DNA of 64,000 nucleotides from Primorskyibacter aestuariivivens (GTDB lineage Bacteria; Pseudomonadota; Alphaproteobacteria; Rhodobacterales; Rhodobacteraceae). The translations under genes were made by a program, and so were the position numbers. Below, piece after piece: positions 17,952 to 26,875 of the stretch. Under the pieces are notes generated by a model that was not told the origin of the DNA, did not search any database, and worked only from the letters and a program-made list of their open reading frames with translations. Numbering within the stretch: position 1 is the first letter of the stretch; each line of letters starts with the position of its first letter. The stretch covers positions 1 through 64,000 of the forward strand of contig NZ_JAQIOZ010000008.1 in assembly GCF_028023675.1 (NCBI RefSeq), read 5' to 3'.

Positions 17952-18527
17952 ATGAGTGCACCGGAAGAGATTTTGGCGTTTTGGCTGGACGAGGTTGGTC
18001 CCGCCGGTTGGTATGACAGTTCCGACGCTCTGGATGCGGAGATCACCTCCCGTTTCGAACCGGTCTGGCAAGGCGCGATGGAGGGGCGGCACGCGTTGTG
18101 GCTGACCTATCCCACCGGCGCGCTGGCCTATATCATCCTGATGGATCAGTTCCCCCGCAACATGTTCCGCGGCACGGCCAGGGCCTTTGCCTCGGACAAG
18201 GCGGGGCTTGCGGCAGCCAAGAGCGCGATTGCCAAAGGCTGGGACATGAAGATCGACCCGCCCGCGCGGCAGTTCTTCTATATGCCGCTGATGCATTCGG
18301 AGAACCTGTGTGATCAGGAACGCTGCGTGCGGCTGATGCATGAGCGCATGCCGACCGGCAATACCAATCTGCTGCATGCCCGCGTACATCGCGAGATCAT
18401 CCGCAAGTTTGGTCGTTTCCCTTATCGCAACGAAGCGCTGGACCGCCGCGAGACCGGGCCGGAGGCGGAATTCATCGCCAATGGCGGCTATCGCGAAACG
18501 TTGCAGGAACTTCAGGCGGCAAGCTGA
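17952..18527 (+). CDS. DUF924 family protein
   Basis: This 191-residue helical protein has the DUF924 signatures WLDEVGPAGWYDSSDALD, ILMDQFPRNMFRGTARAFA, and FFYMPLMHSENL. The fold is TPR-like and no enzyme activity is established. A strong AAAAAGGAGAG ribosome site precedes the ATG. The upstream inverted repeat suggests regulated transcription. lpd follows 58 bp later with its own ribosome site. Confidence 0.9.
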   Translation: MSAPEEILAFWLDEVGPAGWYDSSDALDAEITSRFEPVWQGAMEGRHALWLTYPTGALAYIILMDQFPRNMFRGTARAFASDKAGLAAAKSAIAKGWDMKIDPPARQFFYMPLMHSENLCDQERCVRLMHERMPTGNTNLLHARVHREIIRKFGRFPYRNEALDRRETGPEAEFIANGGYRETLQELQAAS

Positions 18528-18585
18528 TCACGATTGAAGCCGGGGCAGGGCTGGGCTAGCGTTCTTTCCAAAAGGGGAGGACCGC

Positions 18586-19980
18586 ATGGCTGAACAAAGC
18601 TTTGACATGATCGTGATCGGTGCCGGGCCGGGCGGCTATGTCGCCGCGATCCGGGGGGCGCAGCTTGGGCTCAAGGTCGCGATTGTCGAACGCGAACATA
18701 TGGGCGGGATTTGCCTGAACTGGGGCTGTATCCCGACCAAGGCGATACTGCGCTCGTCCGAAGTCTTTCACCTGATGAACCATGCCAAGGAGTATGGGCT
18801 GAAGGCCGAAGCCATCAGCTACGACCTAGACGCCGTGGTCAAACGCTCGCGCGGGGTGGCGAAACAGCTCAATTCCGGCATTGGCCATCTGATGAAGAAA
18901 AACAAGGTCACGACCTTCATGGGCGAGGCCACGCTGCCCGCCAAGGGCAAGGTCAGCGTCAAGACCGACACCGGGACCGAGACCCTCGCCGCGAAAAACA
19001 TCGTGCTGGCCACCGGCGCGCGGGCCCGCGAATTGCCGGGGCTGGAAGCCGATGGCGATCTGGTCTGGACCTATAAACACGCGCTGGTGCCGGGGCGGAT
19101 GCCGAAAAAGCTGTTGGTCATCGGCTCGGGCGCGATCGGTATCGAATTTGCCAGTTTCTACAACACTTTGGGGGCGGATACGACCGTGGTCGAGGTGATG
19201 GACCGCATCCTGCCCGTGGAAGATGCCGAGATCAGCAGCTTTGCCAAAAAGGCGTTCGAGAAACAGGGCATGACCATCCGCGAAAAGACCATGGTCAAGC
19301 AGTTGGACCGGGGCAAAGGCAAGGTCACCGCCCATATCGAACAGAACGGCAAGGTCACCAAGGAAGAGTTCGACACGGTGATCTCCGCCGTGGGCATTGT
19401 CGGCAATACCGAAGGGCTGGGGCTGCAGGAACTGGGCGTGAAGGTCGAGAAAACCCATGTGGTGGTGGACTCGCATTGCCGCACGGGGGTGGACGGGCTT
19501 TATGCGATTGGCGATTTGGCGGGAGCGCCCTGGCTGGCGCACAAAGCCTCGCATGAGGGCGTGATGGTGGCCGAACTGATTGCCGGTGGCCATCCGCACG
19601 CGGTCGATCCCGACGCCATTGCGGGCTGCACCTATTGTCATCCGCAGATTGCCAGCGTCGGCCTGACCGAGGCACAGGCGAAAGAGCAGGGCTATGACAT
19701 CAAGGTGGGCCGCTTCCCGTTCATCGGCAATGGCAAGGCGATTGCGCTGGGGGAGCCCGAGGGGCTGGTGAAAACCATCTTTGACGCGAAAACCGGCGCG
19801 CTTCTGGGGGCGCATATGGTCGGTGCGGAAGTGACCGAGATGATCCAGGGCTATGTCATCAGCCGCACGCTGGAGACCACCGAGGCGGAGCTGATGAACA
19901 CGGTGTTCCCGCATCCGACGCTGAGCGAGATGATGCATGAAAGCGTGCTGGATGCCTTTGACCGGGTGATCCATATGTGA
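18586..19980 (+). CDS. lpdA: Dihydrolipoyl dehydrogenase
   Basis: This 464-residue E3 subunit re-oxidises dihydrolipoamide in 2-oxoacid dehydrogenase complexes. It has an FAD site (GAGPGGYVAA, residue 13 on), a redox-active disulfide C43/C48 in GICLNWGCIPTK, an NAD site (VIGSGAIGIEFASFY) and a C-terminal HPTLSEMMHES with the active-site histidine. The Trp between the cysteines (LNWGC) marks the alphaproteobacterial variant often paired with pyruvate dehydrogenase. No E1 or E2 genes lie in this window. Confidence 0.95.
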   Translation: MAEQSFDMIVIGAGPGGYVAAIRGAQLGLKVAIVEREHMGGICLNWGCIPTKAILRSSEVFHLMNHAKEYGLKAEAISYDLDAVVKRSRGVAKQLNSGIGHLMKKNKVTTFMGEATLPAKGKVSVKTDTGTETLAAKNIVLATGARARELPGLEADGDLVWTYKHALVPGRMPKKLLVIGSGAIGIEFASFYNTLGADTTVVEVMDRILPVEDAEISSFAKKAFEKQGMTIREKTMVKQLDRGKGKVTAHIEQNGKVTKEEFDTVISAVGIVGNTEGLGLQELGVKVEKTHVVVDSHCRTGVDGLYAIGDLAGAPWLAHKASHEGVMVAELIAGGHPHAVDPDAIAGCTYCHPQIASVGLTEAQAKEQGYDIKVGRFPFIGNGKAIALGEPEGLVKTIFDAKTGALLGAHMVGAEVTEMIQGYVISRTLETTEAELMNTVFPHPTLSEMMHESVLDAFDRVIHM

Positions 19981-20031
19981 GCGGCGTGTGGCGGGACCGG
20001 GAATTGCGCCGGCTGTGCCGTCGCCCGGGTT

Positions 20032-20091
20032 GGGGGGCTCTGCCCCCCGCGCTGCGCGCTCCCCCCGAGGTATTTTCAGACAGAAGAAGAT
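20032..20091. repeat. Dispersed hairpin repeat, copy 1 (lpd/ABC transporter)
   Basis: The element has a GGGGGGC/GCCCCCC hairpin, a small GCGC/GCGC hairpin, then a C-rich block and the sequence GAGGTATTTTCAGACAGAAG. A second copy with the same order and tail lies at 37641-37703. Here it fills the gap between convergent lpd and the ABC ATPase gene and may end transcription. Confidence 0.75.
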
Positions 20092-20121
20092 GGGGCGGGT
20101 CGCCAGAGCCTTGACGCGGGA

Positions 20122-20853
20122 TCAAAGCACGCGGGCGAGGAAGGCCTTGGTGCGCGGCTCGCGCGGGTTTGAGAACAGCGCCTCGGGCGGCGCTTGCTCC
20201 AGGATGCGGCCCGCGTCGAGGAAGCAGACCTTGTCGGCCAGTTCGCGGGCAAAGCCCATCTCGTGGGTGGCCAAGACCATGGTCATGCCTTCCGCGCGCA
20301 GGTCGCGCAGCACATCGAGCACCTCGCCCACAAGCTCGGGGTCCAGCGCGCTGGTGATCTCGTCAAACAGCATGATTTCGGGCTGCATCGCCAGCGCCCG
20401 GATGATCGCCACGCGCTGTTGCTGCCCACCCGACAGCTGGTCGGGGTAGTGCTCCATCCGGTCGCCCAGACCGAACCGGGTGAACAGCGCCTCGACCCTC
20501 GGGCGCAGCGCGTCGCGGGTCTGTCCCTTGACCCGGCGCGGGGCGAGCATGACGTTTTCCGCGGCGGTCATATGCGGAAAGAGATTGTAGCTTTGAAACA
20601 CGATGCCGATTTTCTGGCGCACGGGCTGCCGGTTCAGACCCGGTTCGGAAATATCCACACCGTCGAGCCAGATCGACCCGTCATCAATCGGCTCGAGCAG
20701 GTTCATGCAGCGCAGGAGCGTGGACTTGCCCGATCCGGACGCGCCGATCAGGCAGACCATTTCGCCTTCCGCCACCTCAAGGTCGATGCCCTTGCAGACC
20801 TCGTGATCGCCAAAGCGTTTGCGCACCCCGCGCAAGGAGAGTTTCGCGCTCAT
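20122..20853 (-). CDS. Polar amino-acid ABC transporter, ATP-binding subunit
   Basis: This 243-residue ATPase of the GlnQ/HisP type powers uptake. Walker A is GASGSGKST, the Q-loop is in [11 protein letters not shown], the signature is [11 protein letters not shown], Walker B runs [11 protein letters not shown] and the switch histidine is in ATHEMGF. The Walker B is followed by IT where most relatives have PT. The start ATG overlaps the permease stop (ATGA), so the two are translationally coupled. Confidence 0.93.
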   Translation of the reverse strand: MSAKLSLRGVRKRFGDHEVCKGIDLEVAEGEMVCLIGASGSGKSTLLRCMNLLEPIDDGSIWLDGVDISEPGLNRQPVRQKIGIVFQSYNLFPHMTAAENVMLAPRRVKGQTRDALRPRVEALFTRFGLGDRMEHYPDQLSGGQQQRVAIIRALAMQPEIMLFDEITSALDPELVGEVLDVLRDLRAEGMTMVLATHEMGFARELADKVCFLDAGRILEQAPPEALFSNPREPRTKAFLARVL

Positions 20854-21707
20854 CGCCGCGCCTTGTTCTGTTTGTTCATCAGGTAATCCGCATAGCGCGT
20901 GGCCGGGATGGTCAGCGCCAGAAAGATCAGCGCCGCCCCGACATAGGGCGTGAAATTGGCATAGAGCGATTTGTAGACGCCGGCCTGGCGGAACACCTCG
21001 ACCGGGCCGATGAAGGACAACAGCGCCACGTCCTTTTGCAGCGCGATGAAGAGGTTCATATTCGCGGGCACCACATTGCGGATGGCCTGCGGCAGCACGA
21101 CGTAGCGCATGGTATCGCGGTCGCTCAGCCCAAGCGAGGCGGCGGCGGAGCGCTGTGACTGGTGGATCGAGTCGATGCCGGAGCGGATCACCTCGGCCAC
21201 GTAAGCCGAATAGACCAGCACCAGCGCCAGCGTGCCCCAGATATAGGGGCTGTTCCACGGGCGGGGCAGGCCCAGACCGGGCACGCCAAACCCGATGATA
21301 TAGATCACCAGAACCACCGGCAGGCCGCGAAAGATGTCGGTATAGGCAATCCCGAAGAGCCGCAGCGGAAACAGCGCCGGCGCGCGCGCGTCGCGGCACA
21401 GCGCAATGGCAAGACCGGTGAGCGCGATGAGCGGCGCAGACCAGGCAAAGATCATCACGTTGAGCACAAAGGCGTCCAGCAGCCCGGGGAAGGTCGCTGC
21501 AAAGACCCGGCCGTTGAAAAACGATTTTTGCACCGCCTCCCAACCGGGGGCCAGCGGGACAAGCACGAAGATCGCGACAATGACGCTCAGCGTCGAGATC
21601 AGCGCGATGCGGTTCGCGCGGCGTCTTACCCCGGCCTCGTAAAGCGCGCGCCGGGTGGGCGCGGTGGAGGACGCCGCCGCGCGGTCTTGCGATGAGGCAT
21701 CCGCCAT
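20850..21707 (-). CDS. Polar amino-acid ABC transporter, permease
   Basis: This 285-residue inner-membrane protein of the HisM/GlnP family has an N-terminal cytoplasmic extension and about five or six helices. The EAA loop sequence [20 protein letters not shown] contacts the ATPase. It is the only permease in the operon, so it probably forms a homodimer. It begins directly after the binding-protein stop and ends inside the ATPase start. Confidence 0.93.
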   Translation of the reverse strand: MADASSQDRAAASSTAPTRRALYEAGVRRRANRIALISTLSVIVAIFVLVPLAPGWEAVQKSFFNGRVFAATFPGLLDAFVLNVMIFAWSAPLIALTGLAIALCRDARAPALFPLRLFGIAYTDIFRGLPVVLVIYIIGFGVPGLGLPRPWNSPYIWGTLALVLVYSAYVAEVIRSGIDSIHQSQRSAAASLGLSDRDTMRYVVLPQAIRNVVPANMNLFIALQKDVALLSFIGPVEVFRQAGVYKSLYANFTPYVGAALIFLALTIPATRYADYLMNKQNKARR

Positions 21708-22532
21708 TTATTTGATAACCGGAACGCCCGTGGCCTCGGCCAGCCAGGTGGCCTCGATCGCGGCCAGTTCTCCGCTCTCGGTCAGGTCCGTGATGGCCGC
21801 GTCCACACATTCCTTGAGCGGGTTGCCTTCTTCCATCAACAGGCCGAAATGGTCAGGGCTTTCGGACTGTTCAGCCGGGAACTGCCCAAGAAGCGCACCG
21901 CCCTCGACAACCACTGCTGACAGGTAGAGCGCAGTGGGCAGGTCATAGAGCGCGGCGTCGATCTGGCCTGCCATGATGGCGGCGTTCACATCGGCATTGT
22001 CATTATAGAGCAGCGGGTCGCTCTCTGGCTGGATCACGCCTGTCAGCATGGAGTAGGACGTGTGGGAGCCGACAACGCCCCATTGCAGGCTTTTCAGGCT
22101 GTCGAGCGTGGCATTGGCCCCCGCATCCATCACCGCCTGCGTGGTCAGAACCGCCATGGCCGAGGTGTAATAGGGCATGCTGAAATCGACCATTTCATCG
22201 CGCTCGGGCGTGATCGAATATTGCTGGATGTTGAAATCGAAATTCTTGGCACCGGGTTGGATGGCTTCGTCAAAGCTGGTGCGCACCCAAGTCACTGCAT
22301 CGGCGTCAAACCCCATCTTGTCGGCAATGGCATAGGCCACGGCGGCCTCGAACCCTTCGCCGCTTTCGGGCGCGTCATTCATCACCCATGGGTAATAGGC
22401 CGGGTTGCCGGTGGCGATGGTCAGCGTGCCGTCGGTCAGCGTCTTGCCTGCCGCGCAGGCCGCGTGCCCGGCAGCAAGCGCAGTGGTGCCCGACACGGCC
22501 AGGGCCAGTGCAGTACTCGCAAGCAGTTTCAT
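21708..22532 (-). CDS. Amino-acid ABC transporter, periplasmic binding protein
   Basis: This 274-residue family 3 solute-binding protein has a signal peptide (about residues 1-20, [13 protein letters not shown]). The PBPb fold shows in [41 protein letters not shown] and GVVGSHTSY. The ligand is probably an amino acid. The ATG at 22532 follows GGGAGA. It is the first gene of the three-gene uptake operon running down to 20122. Confidence 0.93.
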   Translation of the reverse strand: MKLLASTALALAVSGTTALAAGHAACAAGKTLTDGTLTIATGNPAYYPWVMNDAPESGEGFEAAVAYAIADKMGFDADAVTWVRTSFDEAIQPGAKNFDFNIQQYSITPERDEMVDFSMPYYTSAMAVLTTQAVMDAGANATLDSLKSLQWGVVGSHTSYSMLTGVIQPESDPLLYNDNADVNAAIMAGQIDAALYDLPTALYLSAVVVEGGALLGQFPAEQSESPDHFGLLMEEGNPLKECVDAAITDLTESGELAAIEATWLAEATGVPVIK

Positions 22533-22608
22533 CCAAACGTCTCCCTGTGTTTTTGATTGCGTAAAGGTTCTTACGCGCAGGAGCGTTTGTCCAGTGCAGA
22601 GACGCGCC

Positions 22609-23292
22609 TCAGCCCTGCCAGCGGCTGTCCAGCTTTTCCAACTCGGCAATGCGTTCCGCCGTCTTGGGGTGGCTCATGAGCCAGGCAGGCACTGCGCCCG
22701 CGCGTTTTTCGGTCAGCGCGTCAAGCTTGTGAAACAGGCTGATCTGCGGGGCCACACCGATGCCCGCCTTGGTCAGGAGTGCGGCGGCATAGGCGTCGGC
22801 CTCGTATTCATCGCCGCGTGACAGCCGCGCCGCCAACAGCGATGTCAGCGTATTGGCGATCCACACGCCCACACCGGGCAGGAAGCGGCTCAGCACCATG
22901 GCCAGCGCCGTGCGCAGCGCGTTCTGTCCGGAAAAGTCGATCATCCGCCGCCGCGAATGGCCCAGCGCCACGTGCCCCAGCTCATGCGCAATCACGCTGG
23001 CCAGTTCTTCGCCCGTGACTTCGCCATTCTGGAACTTGCGGTAAAAGCCGCGGGTGATGAAGATCCGCCCATCGGGTGCGGCCAGCCCGTTTACCGGGTC
23101 GATCTCGTAGATATGCACGCGAATGCGCGGCAGATCGAGCGCGGACGCCATGCGGTCGGTCAGCGCCTTGAGCCGTGGATCGGCCAGTTCGGTCGAACGT
23201 GCATCCAGCTCGCGCGAGGTGCGCCACACCGAGAAGCGGTACATGACGAGCGCGTAGAGGATGGCCAGAAGGATGGGCGTGAATTTGATCAT
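22609..23292 (-). CDS. M48 family metallopeptidase
   Basis: This 227-residue membrane-linked protease has a hydrophobic N-terminus (TPILLAILYALVMYRF). The zinc site is HELGH near residue 104, and a downstream DEYEADAYAAAL gives the third ligand glutamate. A second hydrophobic stretch (WIANTLTSLLAARL) lies between. The family degrades damaged or misfolded envelope proteins. The next gene upstream on this strand is the exported Cys-containing protein, 47 bp away. Confidence 0.9.
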   Translation of the reverse strand: MIKFTPILLAILYALVMYRFSVWRTSRELDARSTELADPRLKALTDRMASALDLPRIRVHIYEIDPVNGLAAPDGRIFITRGFYRKFQNGEVTGEELASVIAHELGHVALGHSRRRMIDFSGQNALRTALAMVLSRFLPGVGVWIANTLTSLLAARLSRGDEYEADAYAAALLTKAGIGVAPQISLFHKLDALTEKRAGAVPAWLMSHPKTAERIAELEKLDSRWQG

Positions 23293-23339
23293 GTCTCAGA
23301 TATGGGCGGTGCGCGGCCGGGGACAAGCGTAAAGCAGGT

Positions 23340-24425
23340 TCAAAACGGCGGAATCGCCGCTGGTCCCGAGATATTGTGACAGGTGCCGGGAATGATCCCG
23401 GTGCGACGGCATTCGTCGATCAGCCAATCCTCGGTGCGTTTGCATTCGCCATACCAGGCGCGCTCAAGAATACCGCCGCCCACATTGGCGCAATCGCAAT
23501 TGATCGCCTTGCAATGCTGCGGCTCCCAAAGTGGCGCAAGCGTGTCGAAGATATCCTTGCAGAAGGTGCCCAGCGGTCCGATCTTCTTGCACAGTGCCAC
23601 CAGCGCGTCGCCATAGGTGCCCCTGTCCCACGGACCGCGTCGGAAATCGCGCATCATCTCGTCGCGGATCTTTTCATAGGCGGCGGTGTCGAACTCGCCG
23701 GTTTCCATCGCCTCGGTCACAAGGTCGATGGCCGCCGAGGAGCGGTCGAACTGCCGCCCGGTCCAGCGGATCTGGTCGCGGGCAAAAGGCAGGGCGGGGC
23801 TGAATGGGGCGATGCTGTCGGGCAGCATCGACAGGAAACGGTCCTGCGCCTTGCGGGTGGCGGCGTCGGTCATGCGGTCGCCCGCTTCGCGGTCCTTGGC
23901 GAACTGGGCGGCGGCAAGGATCCCGTTGAGGATCAGCCCCACCGTGCCCTCGCCGGTATTGGCCAGCTTGGCGGCCATGTCCTGAAACGTGGGCAGCCCA
24001 AAGGCCTTGGCGCGTTCATCGTGTTTCTTGATCGCGTCGCCCAGTTTGATCAGCGCGTTCACATCGGTGAGCGTGGGCCGCATGGTGCGGGTCATCGCGC
24101 GCAACAGCGGGGTCATCGCCTCGCCGTAAGCTTCCGGGTCGGAAAAAGTGTTTCGGTCGGCCACGCGGCTCAGAAAGGTCTGGAACGCGTCGTCATTGGC
24201 CAGCGCCAGCGATTGCTGTGACAGCAGTTCCACCGCCAGCGCGGCTCCCTCGGCCCGCGACCGGCTGGCCGCTTTGGCCATGTCTGCCATCGCCTTGGCG
24301 CGCGCCTCATCCGTCGTGGCCATACTCAGCCGAAGCCCCGCCGCGCGATACTCGTGGTTAAAGGCCTGCGCGGATAGCGGCAGGAAGAACAGGGCAGCCA
24401 GACTGAGGATGATGAGGCGGGGCAT
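23340..24425 (-). CDS. Exported hypothetical protein with Cys-rich C-terminus
   Basis: I do not recognise a family. The 361-residue protein has a clear signal peptide (LIILSLAALFFLPLSAQA, cut near residue 21). A largely helical middle follows, and the last 80 residues hold ten or so cysteines in spaced pairs (LCKK, TFCKD, HCKAINCDCAN, ECKR, DECRR, GTCHN). Disulfides or metal binding in the periplasm are likely. The ATG at 24425 has GGAGA upstream. The reading frame open beyond it lacks coding character. Confidence 0.75.
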   Translation of the reverse strand: MPRLIILSLAALFFLPLSAQAFNHEYRAAGLRLSMATTDEARAKAMADMAKAASRSRAEGAALAVELLSQQSLALANDDAFQTFLSRVADRNTFSDPEAYGEAMTPLLRAMTRTMRPTLTDVNALIKLGDAIKKHDERAKAFGLPTFQDMAAKLANTGEGTVGLILNGILAAAQFAKDREAGDRMTDAATRKAQDRFLSMLPDSIAPFSPALPFARDQIRWTGRQFDRSSAAIDLVTEAMETGEFDTAAYEKIRDEMMRDFRRGPWDRGTYGDALVALCKKIGPLGTFCKDIFDTLAPLWEPQHCKAINCDCANVGGGILERAWYGECKRTEDWLIDECRRTGIIPGTCHNISGPAAIPPF

Positions 24426-24499
24426 GGGCAGTCTCCGGATGGGCGCAGTGTAACGCGGATCGCGGTTTTCGCAAAACAAGGCTGTGACCCGTGACGCGG

Positions 24500-25114
24500 T
24501 CACCCGGCCTTGCGCTGCTGTTGGCGGATCTTGCGCACCCGCGACCAGAGCAGCGCGCCCAACCCCAGCGCCACCGCCCCGGCGGCCAGAAAGCCCGAGG
24601 CGCTGGACGCGATGTCGGCCACGGCGGAGAGCTGGTTGGCAAAGGCGTAGCCCAGCCCGATATAAGCGAGCACCCATATCGCCTCGCCCGCCGCATCCCA
24701 CAGCGTGAACTGGCCCCAACCCAGCCCTGTCGCTCCGGCGATGAAGTTGACATAAGGCCCCAGAGGTGCAAGCAGCCATGTGCTGAAAAAAACGCCAATC
24801 GCCCCGCGCCGCGCCACCAGCGCCCGCGCCCTGGCCAGCGTGGCGGCGCGGCTTGGATTCCCCAAGGCAAACCGGTCCAACAGCCCGGCGCTCTGCCGCC
24901 CGATGTGATAACCCGTCTGATCGCCCAGGACCGCGCCCAGCCACGCCCCGGCCAGTACATTGCCCAGCTCAAGATCGCCCGAGGCAACAAAGGCCCCGCC
25001 TGCCAGCATCAGAAGCGAGGTCGGGATGGGCACCAGCAGGCAGGACAGGAAACAGGATACGGCCAGAAGCCAGACGCCGTAATCGGCAACAAGCTGAAAC
25101 AGTGCGTCGCTCAT
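24500..25114 (-). CDS. DedA family membrane protein
   Basis: This 204-residue integral membrane protein has the DedA/VTT pattern: two re-entrant segments around LVPIPTSLLMLAGGAF and LGAVLGDQTGYHIGRQSA, then LAPLGPYVNFIAGATGLG. DedA proteins move lipids such as undecaprenyl phosphate across membranes. The start overlaps the stop of the upstream small gene (ATGA at 25111-25114). Confidence 0.88.
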   Translation of the reverse strand: MSDALFQLVADYGVWLLAVSCFLSCLLVPIPTSLLMLAGGAFVASGDLELGNVLAGAWLGAVLGDQTGYHIGRQSAGLLDRFALGNPSRAATLARARALVARRGAIGVFFSTWLLAPLGPYVNFIAGATGLGWGQFTLWDAAGEAIWVLAYIGLGYAFANQLSAVADIASSASGFLAAGAVALGLGALLWSRVRKIRQQQRKAG

Positions 25115-25470
25115 GGGTGGGCGTCGCGATGGGCGCGGATCGCCTCCATGATTTCGTCGATCACCACCTCGACCGGCACGTCGCGGTCGCGTGCGATCTC
25201 TTCGACGGTGATGCGCCCCGCGCCCGGTTCCAGCCCCAGCGCAGAGCCCACCAGTTCCGGCGGCACCTGCCAGGAATGCGCGATGTAGCGCGGCGTCATC
25301 CAACCCTGGATCGGTTGGTTGCGATGCTCCGGATCGGACCAGTACACCCAGAAAACGGTCATACGCACGGCAAAGAATATGGTGATCGCAAGCGCCAGAA
25401 AAAAGGCTGAGAGCAGCAAGCGATGCTCGCGCCACAGCAGTTTCAGCGTGGCAATCACAGAGGAGATCAC
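25111..25470 (-). CDS. Small membrane protein of unknown function
   Basis: This 119-residue protein has one N-terminal transmembrane helix (LLLSAFFLALAITIFFAV) and a soluble tail with a helix-turn-helix-like stretch, ITVEEIARDRDVPVEVVIDE. I do not recognise a function. The GTG start at 25470 overlaps the stop of the VWA gene (GTGA) and the stop overlaps the DedA start, so three proteins are made from one coupled message. Confidence 0.75.
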   Translation of the reverse strand: MISSVIATLKLLWREHRLLLSAFFLALAITIFFAVRMTVFWVYWSDPEHRNQPIQGWMTPRYIAHSWQVPPELVGSALGLEPGAGRITVEEIARDRDVPVEVVIDEIMEAIRAHRDAHP

Positions 25471-26651
25471 CGGGCCAGGTCCTTCATGCCCCGTTCCAGC
25501 CCCTCCAGCGTCATGGGCACCATGCGATGTTCGAAAATCTCGGAAATCATCGAGATGGATTGGGTATAGCCCCAATGCCGCTCGGGCACGGGATTGATCC
25601 AGAGATTGTCGGGCCATTGCTCGCGCGCGCGCTCCAGCCAGACCTGTCCCGCGTCTTCGTTCCAATGCTCATTGGCACCGCCCGCAAAGGCGATTTCATA
25701 GGGCGACATGGAGGCATCTCCGACGAAAATGCATTTGTAATCCGAGCCATAGGTGCGCAGCACTTCCCATGTCGGGGTCACTTCGGACCAGCGGCGGGCA
25801 TTGTCGCGCCAGACGCCTTCATACAGGCAATTGTGGAAGTAGTAATATTCCAGATGCTTGAATTCGGTGCGGGCGGCAGAGAACAGCTCTTCAACCACGC
25901 GGATATGGCCGTCCATTGAGCCGCCCACATCGAGGAACAACAGCACCTTGACCGCGTTGTGCCGTTCGGGCCGGGTCTGCACATCCAGATAGCCGTGTTC
26001 CGCCGTGGCGCGGATCGTGCCGTCGAGGTCAAGCTCTTCATTCGCCCCGGTGCGCGCCCAGTTGCGCAGGCGTTTCAACGCGACCTTGATATTGCGGGTG
26101 CCCAGTTCGACCTGATCGTCGAGATTGCGGAACTCGCGTTTGTCCCAGACCTTGACCGCGCGCTGGTGGCGGCTTTCCTTCTGGCCGATGCGCACGCCCT
26201 CGGGATTGTAGCCATAGGCCCCAAAGGGCGAGGTTCCGGCGGTGCCGATCCATTTCGATCCGCCCTGATGACGGCCCTTTTGCTCCTCAAGCCGCTTTTT
26301 CAGCGTCTCCATCAGCTTGTCGAACCCGCCCATGGCCTCGATCTCGGCCATTTCCTCGGGGCTGAGGTGTTTCTCGGCCTGTTTGCGCAGCCAGTCCTCG
26401 GGCAGGTCCATGGCATTGAGCACATCGCTGGCGCTGATCTCTTCCAGGCCTTTGAAACAATGAGCAAAGGCGCGGTCGAACTTGTCGATATAGCGTTCGT
26501 CCTTCACCATCGAGGCGCGGGCGAGGTAATAAAACGCCTCCACGTCATAGGTGGCCAGCCCCGCCGACATCCCGTCGAGGAAGGTGAGATATTCGCGCAA
26601 AGAGACCGGCACACCGGCGCGGCGCAACGTCTCGAAGAAAGGGACGAACAC
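25467..26651 (-). CDS. CoxE-like VWA domain protein
   Basis: This 394-residue protein belongs to the CoxE/YeaD2-type VWA family. An N-terminal helical domain (FETLRRAGVPVSLREYLTFL) is followed by a C-terminal von Willebrand A domain whose metal site reads DVGGSMDG near residue 235. Such proteins act with MoxR AAA+ ATPases as metal-insertion or maturation chaperones. The likely partner is the MoxR gene at 29058-29897, here separated by three other genes. The start is GTG at 26651, 12 bp after the 55-residue membrane protein stop. Confidence 0.88.
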   Translation of the reverse strand: MFVPFFETLRRAGVPVSLREYLTFLDGMSAGLATYDVEAFYYLARASMVKDERYIDKFDRAFAHCFKGLEEISASDVLNAMDLPEDWLRKQAEKHLSPEEMAEIEAMGGFDKLMETLKKRLEEQKGRHQGGSKWIGTAGTSPFGAYGYNPEGVRIGQKESRHQRAVKVWDKREFRNLDDQVELGTRNIKVALKRLRNWARTGANEELDLDGTIRATAEHGYLDVQTRPERHNAVKVLLFLDVGGSMDGHIRVVEELFSAARTEFKHLEYYYFHNCLYEGVWRDNARRWSEVTPTWEVLRTYGSDYKCIFVGDASMSPYEIAFAGGANEHWNEDAGQVWLERAREQWPDNLWINPVPERHWGYTQSISMISEIFEHRMVPMTLEGLERGMKDLAR

Positions 26652-26662
26652 CGGCGCGCGCC

Positions 26663-26830
26663 CTAAAAGATGAAGCGGTCCAGCGCCAGCGTGGCAATCA
26701 GGCCCAAAAGGCCGAAGGCCAGCGCATAGATGCCGGTATATTGAATGATATCAAGAAGTTGTCCGCCGCGTTTCTTGGCGAGCGTGCCGCCGATGATGGC
26801 GCCGATCAGGGCAGCAATAATGACGATCAT
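26663..26830 (-). CDS. 55-residue two-helix membrane protein
   Basis: This short gene encodes 55 residues. It starts at ATG 26830 after AGGAAGGG and ends at TAG 26663. Two hydrophobic helices (MIVIIAALIGAIIGGTLA and IYALAFGLLGLIATLAL) flank a basic loop (KKRGGQ). It lies between the DUF2927 gene and the VWA gene on the same strand, 11 bp from the latter, so it probably belongs to that operon. Function is unknown. Confidence 0.75.
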   Translation of the reverse strand: MIVIIAALIGAIIGGTLAKKRGGQLLDIIQYTGIYALAFGLLGLIATLALDRFIF

Positions 26831-26875
26831 GGGCGAAACCCTTCCTCTGCCTGCGTTGCGGCAGAGGCCGAAAGC

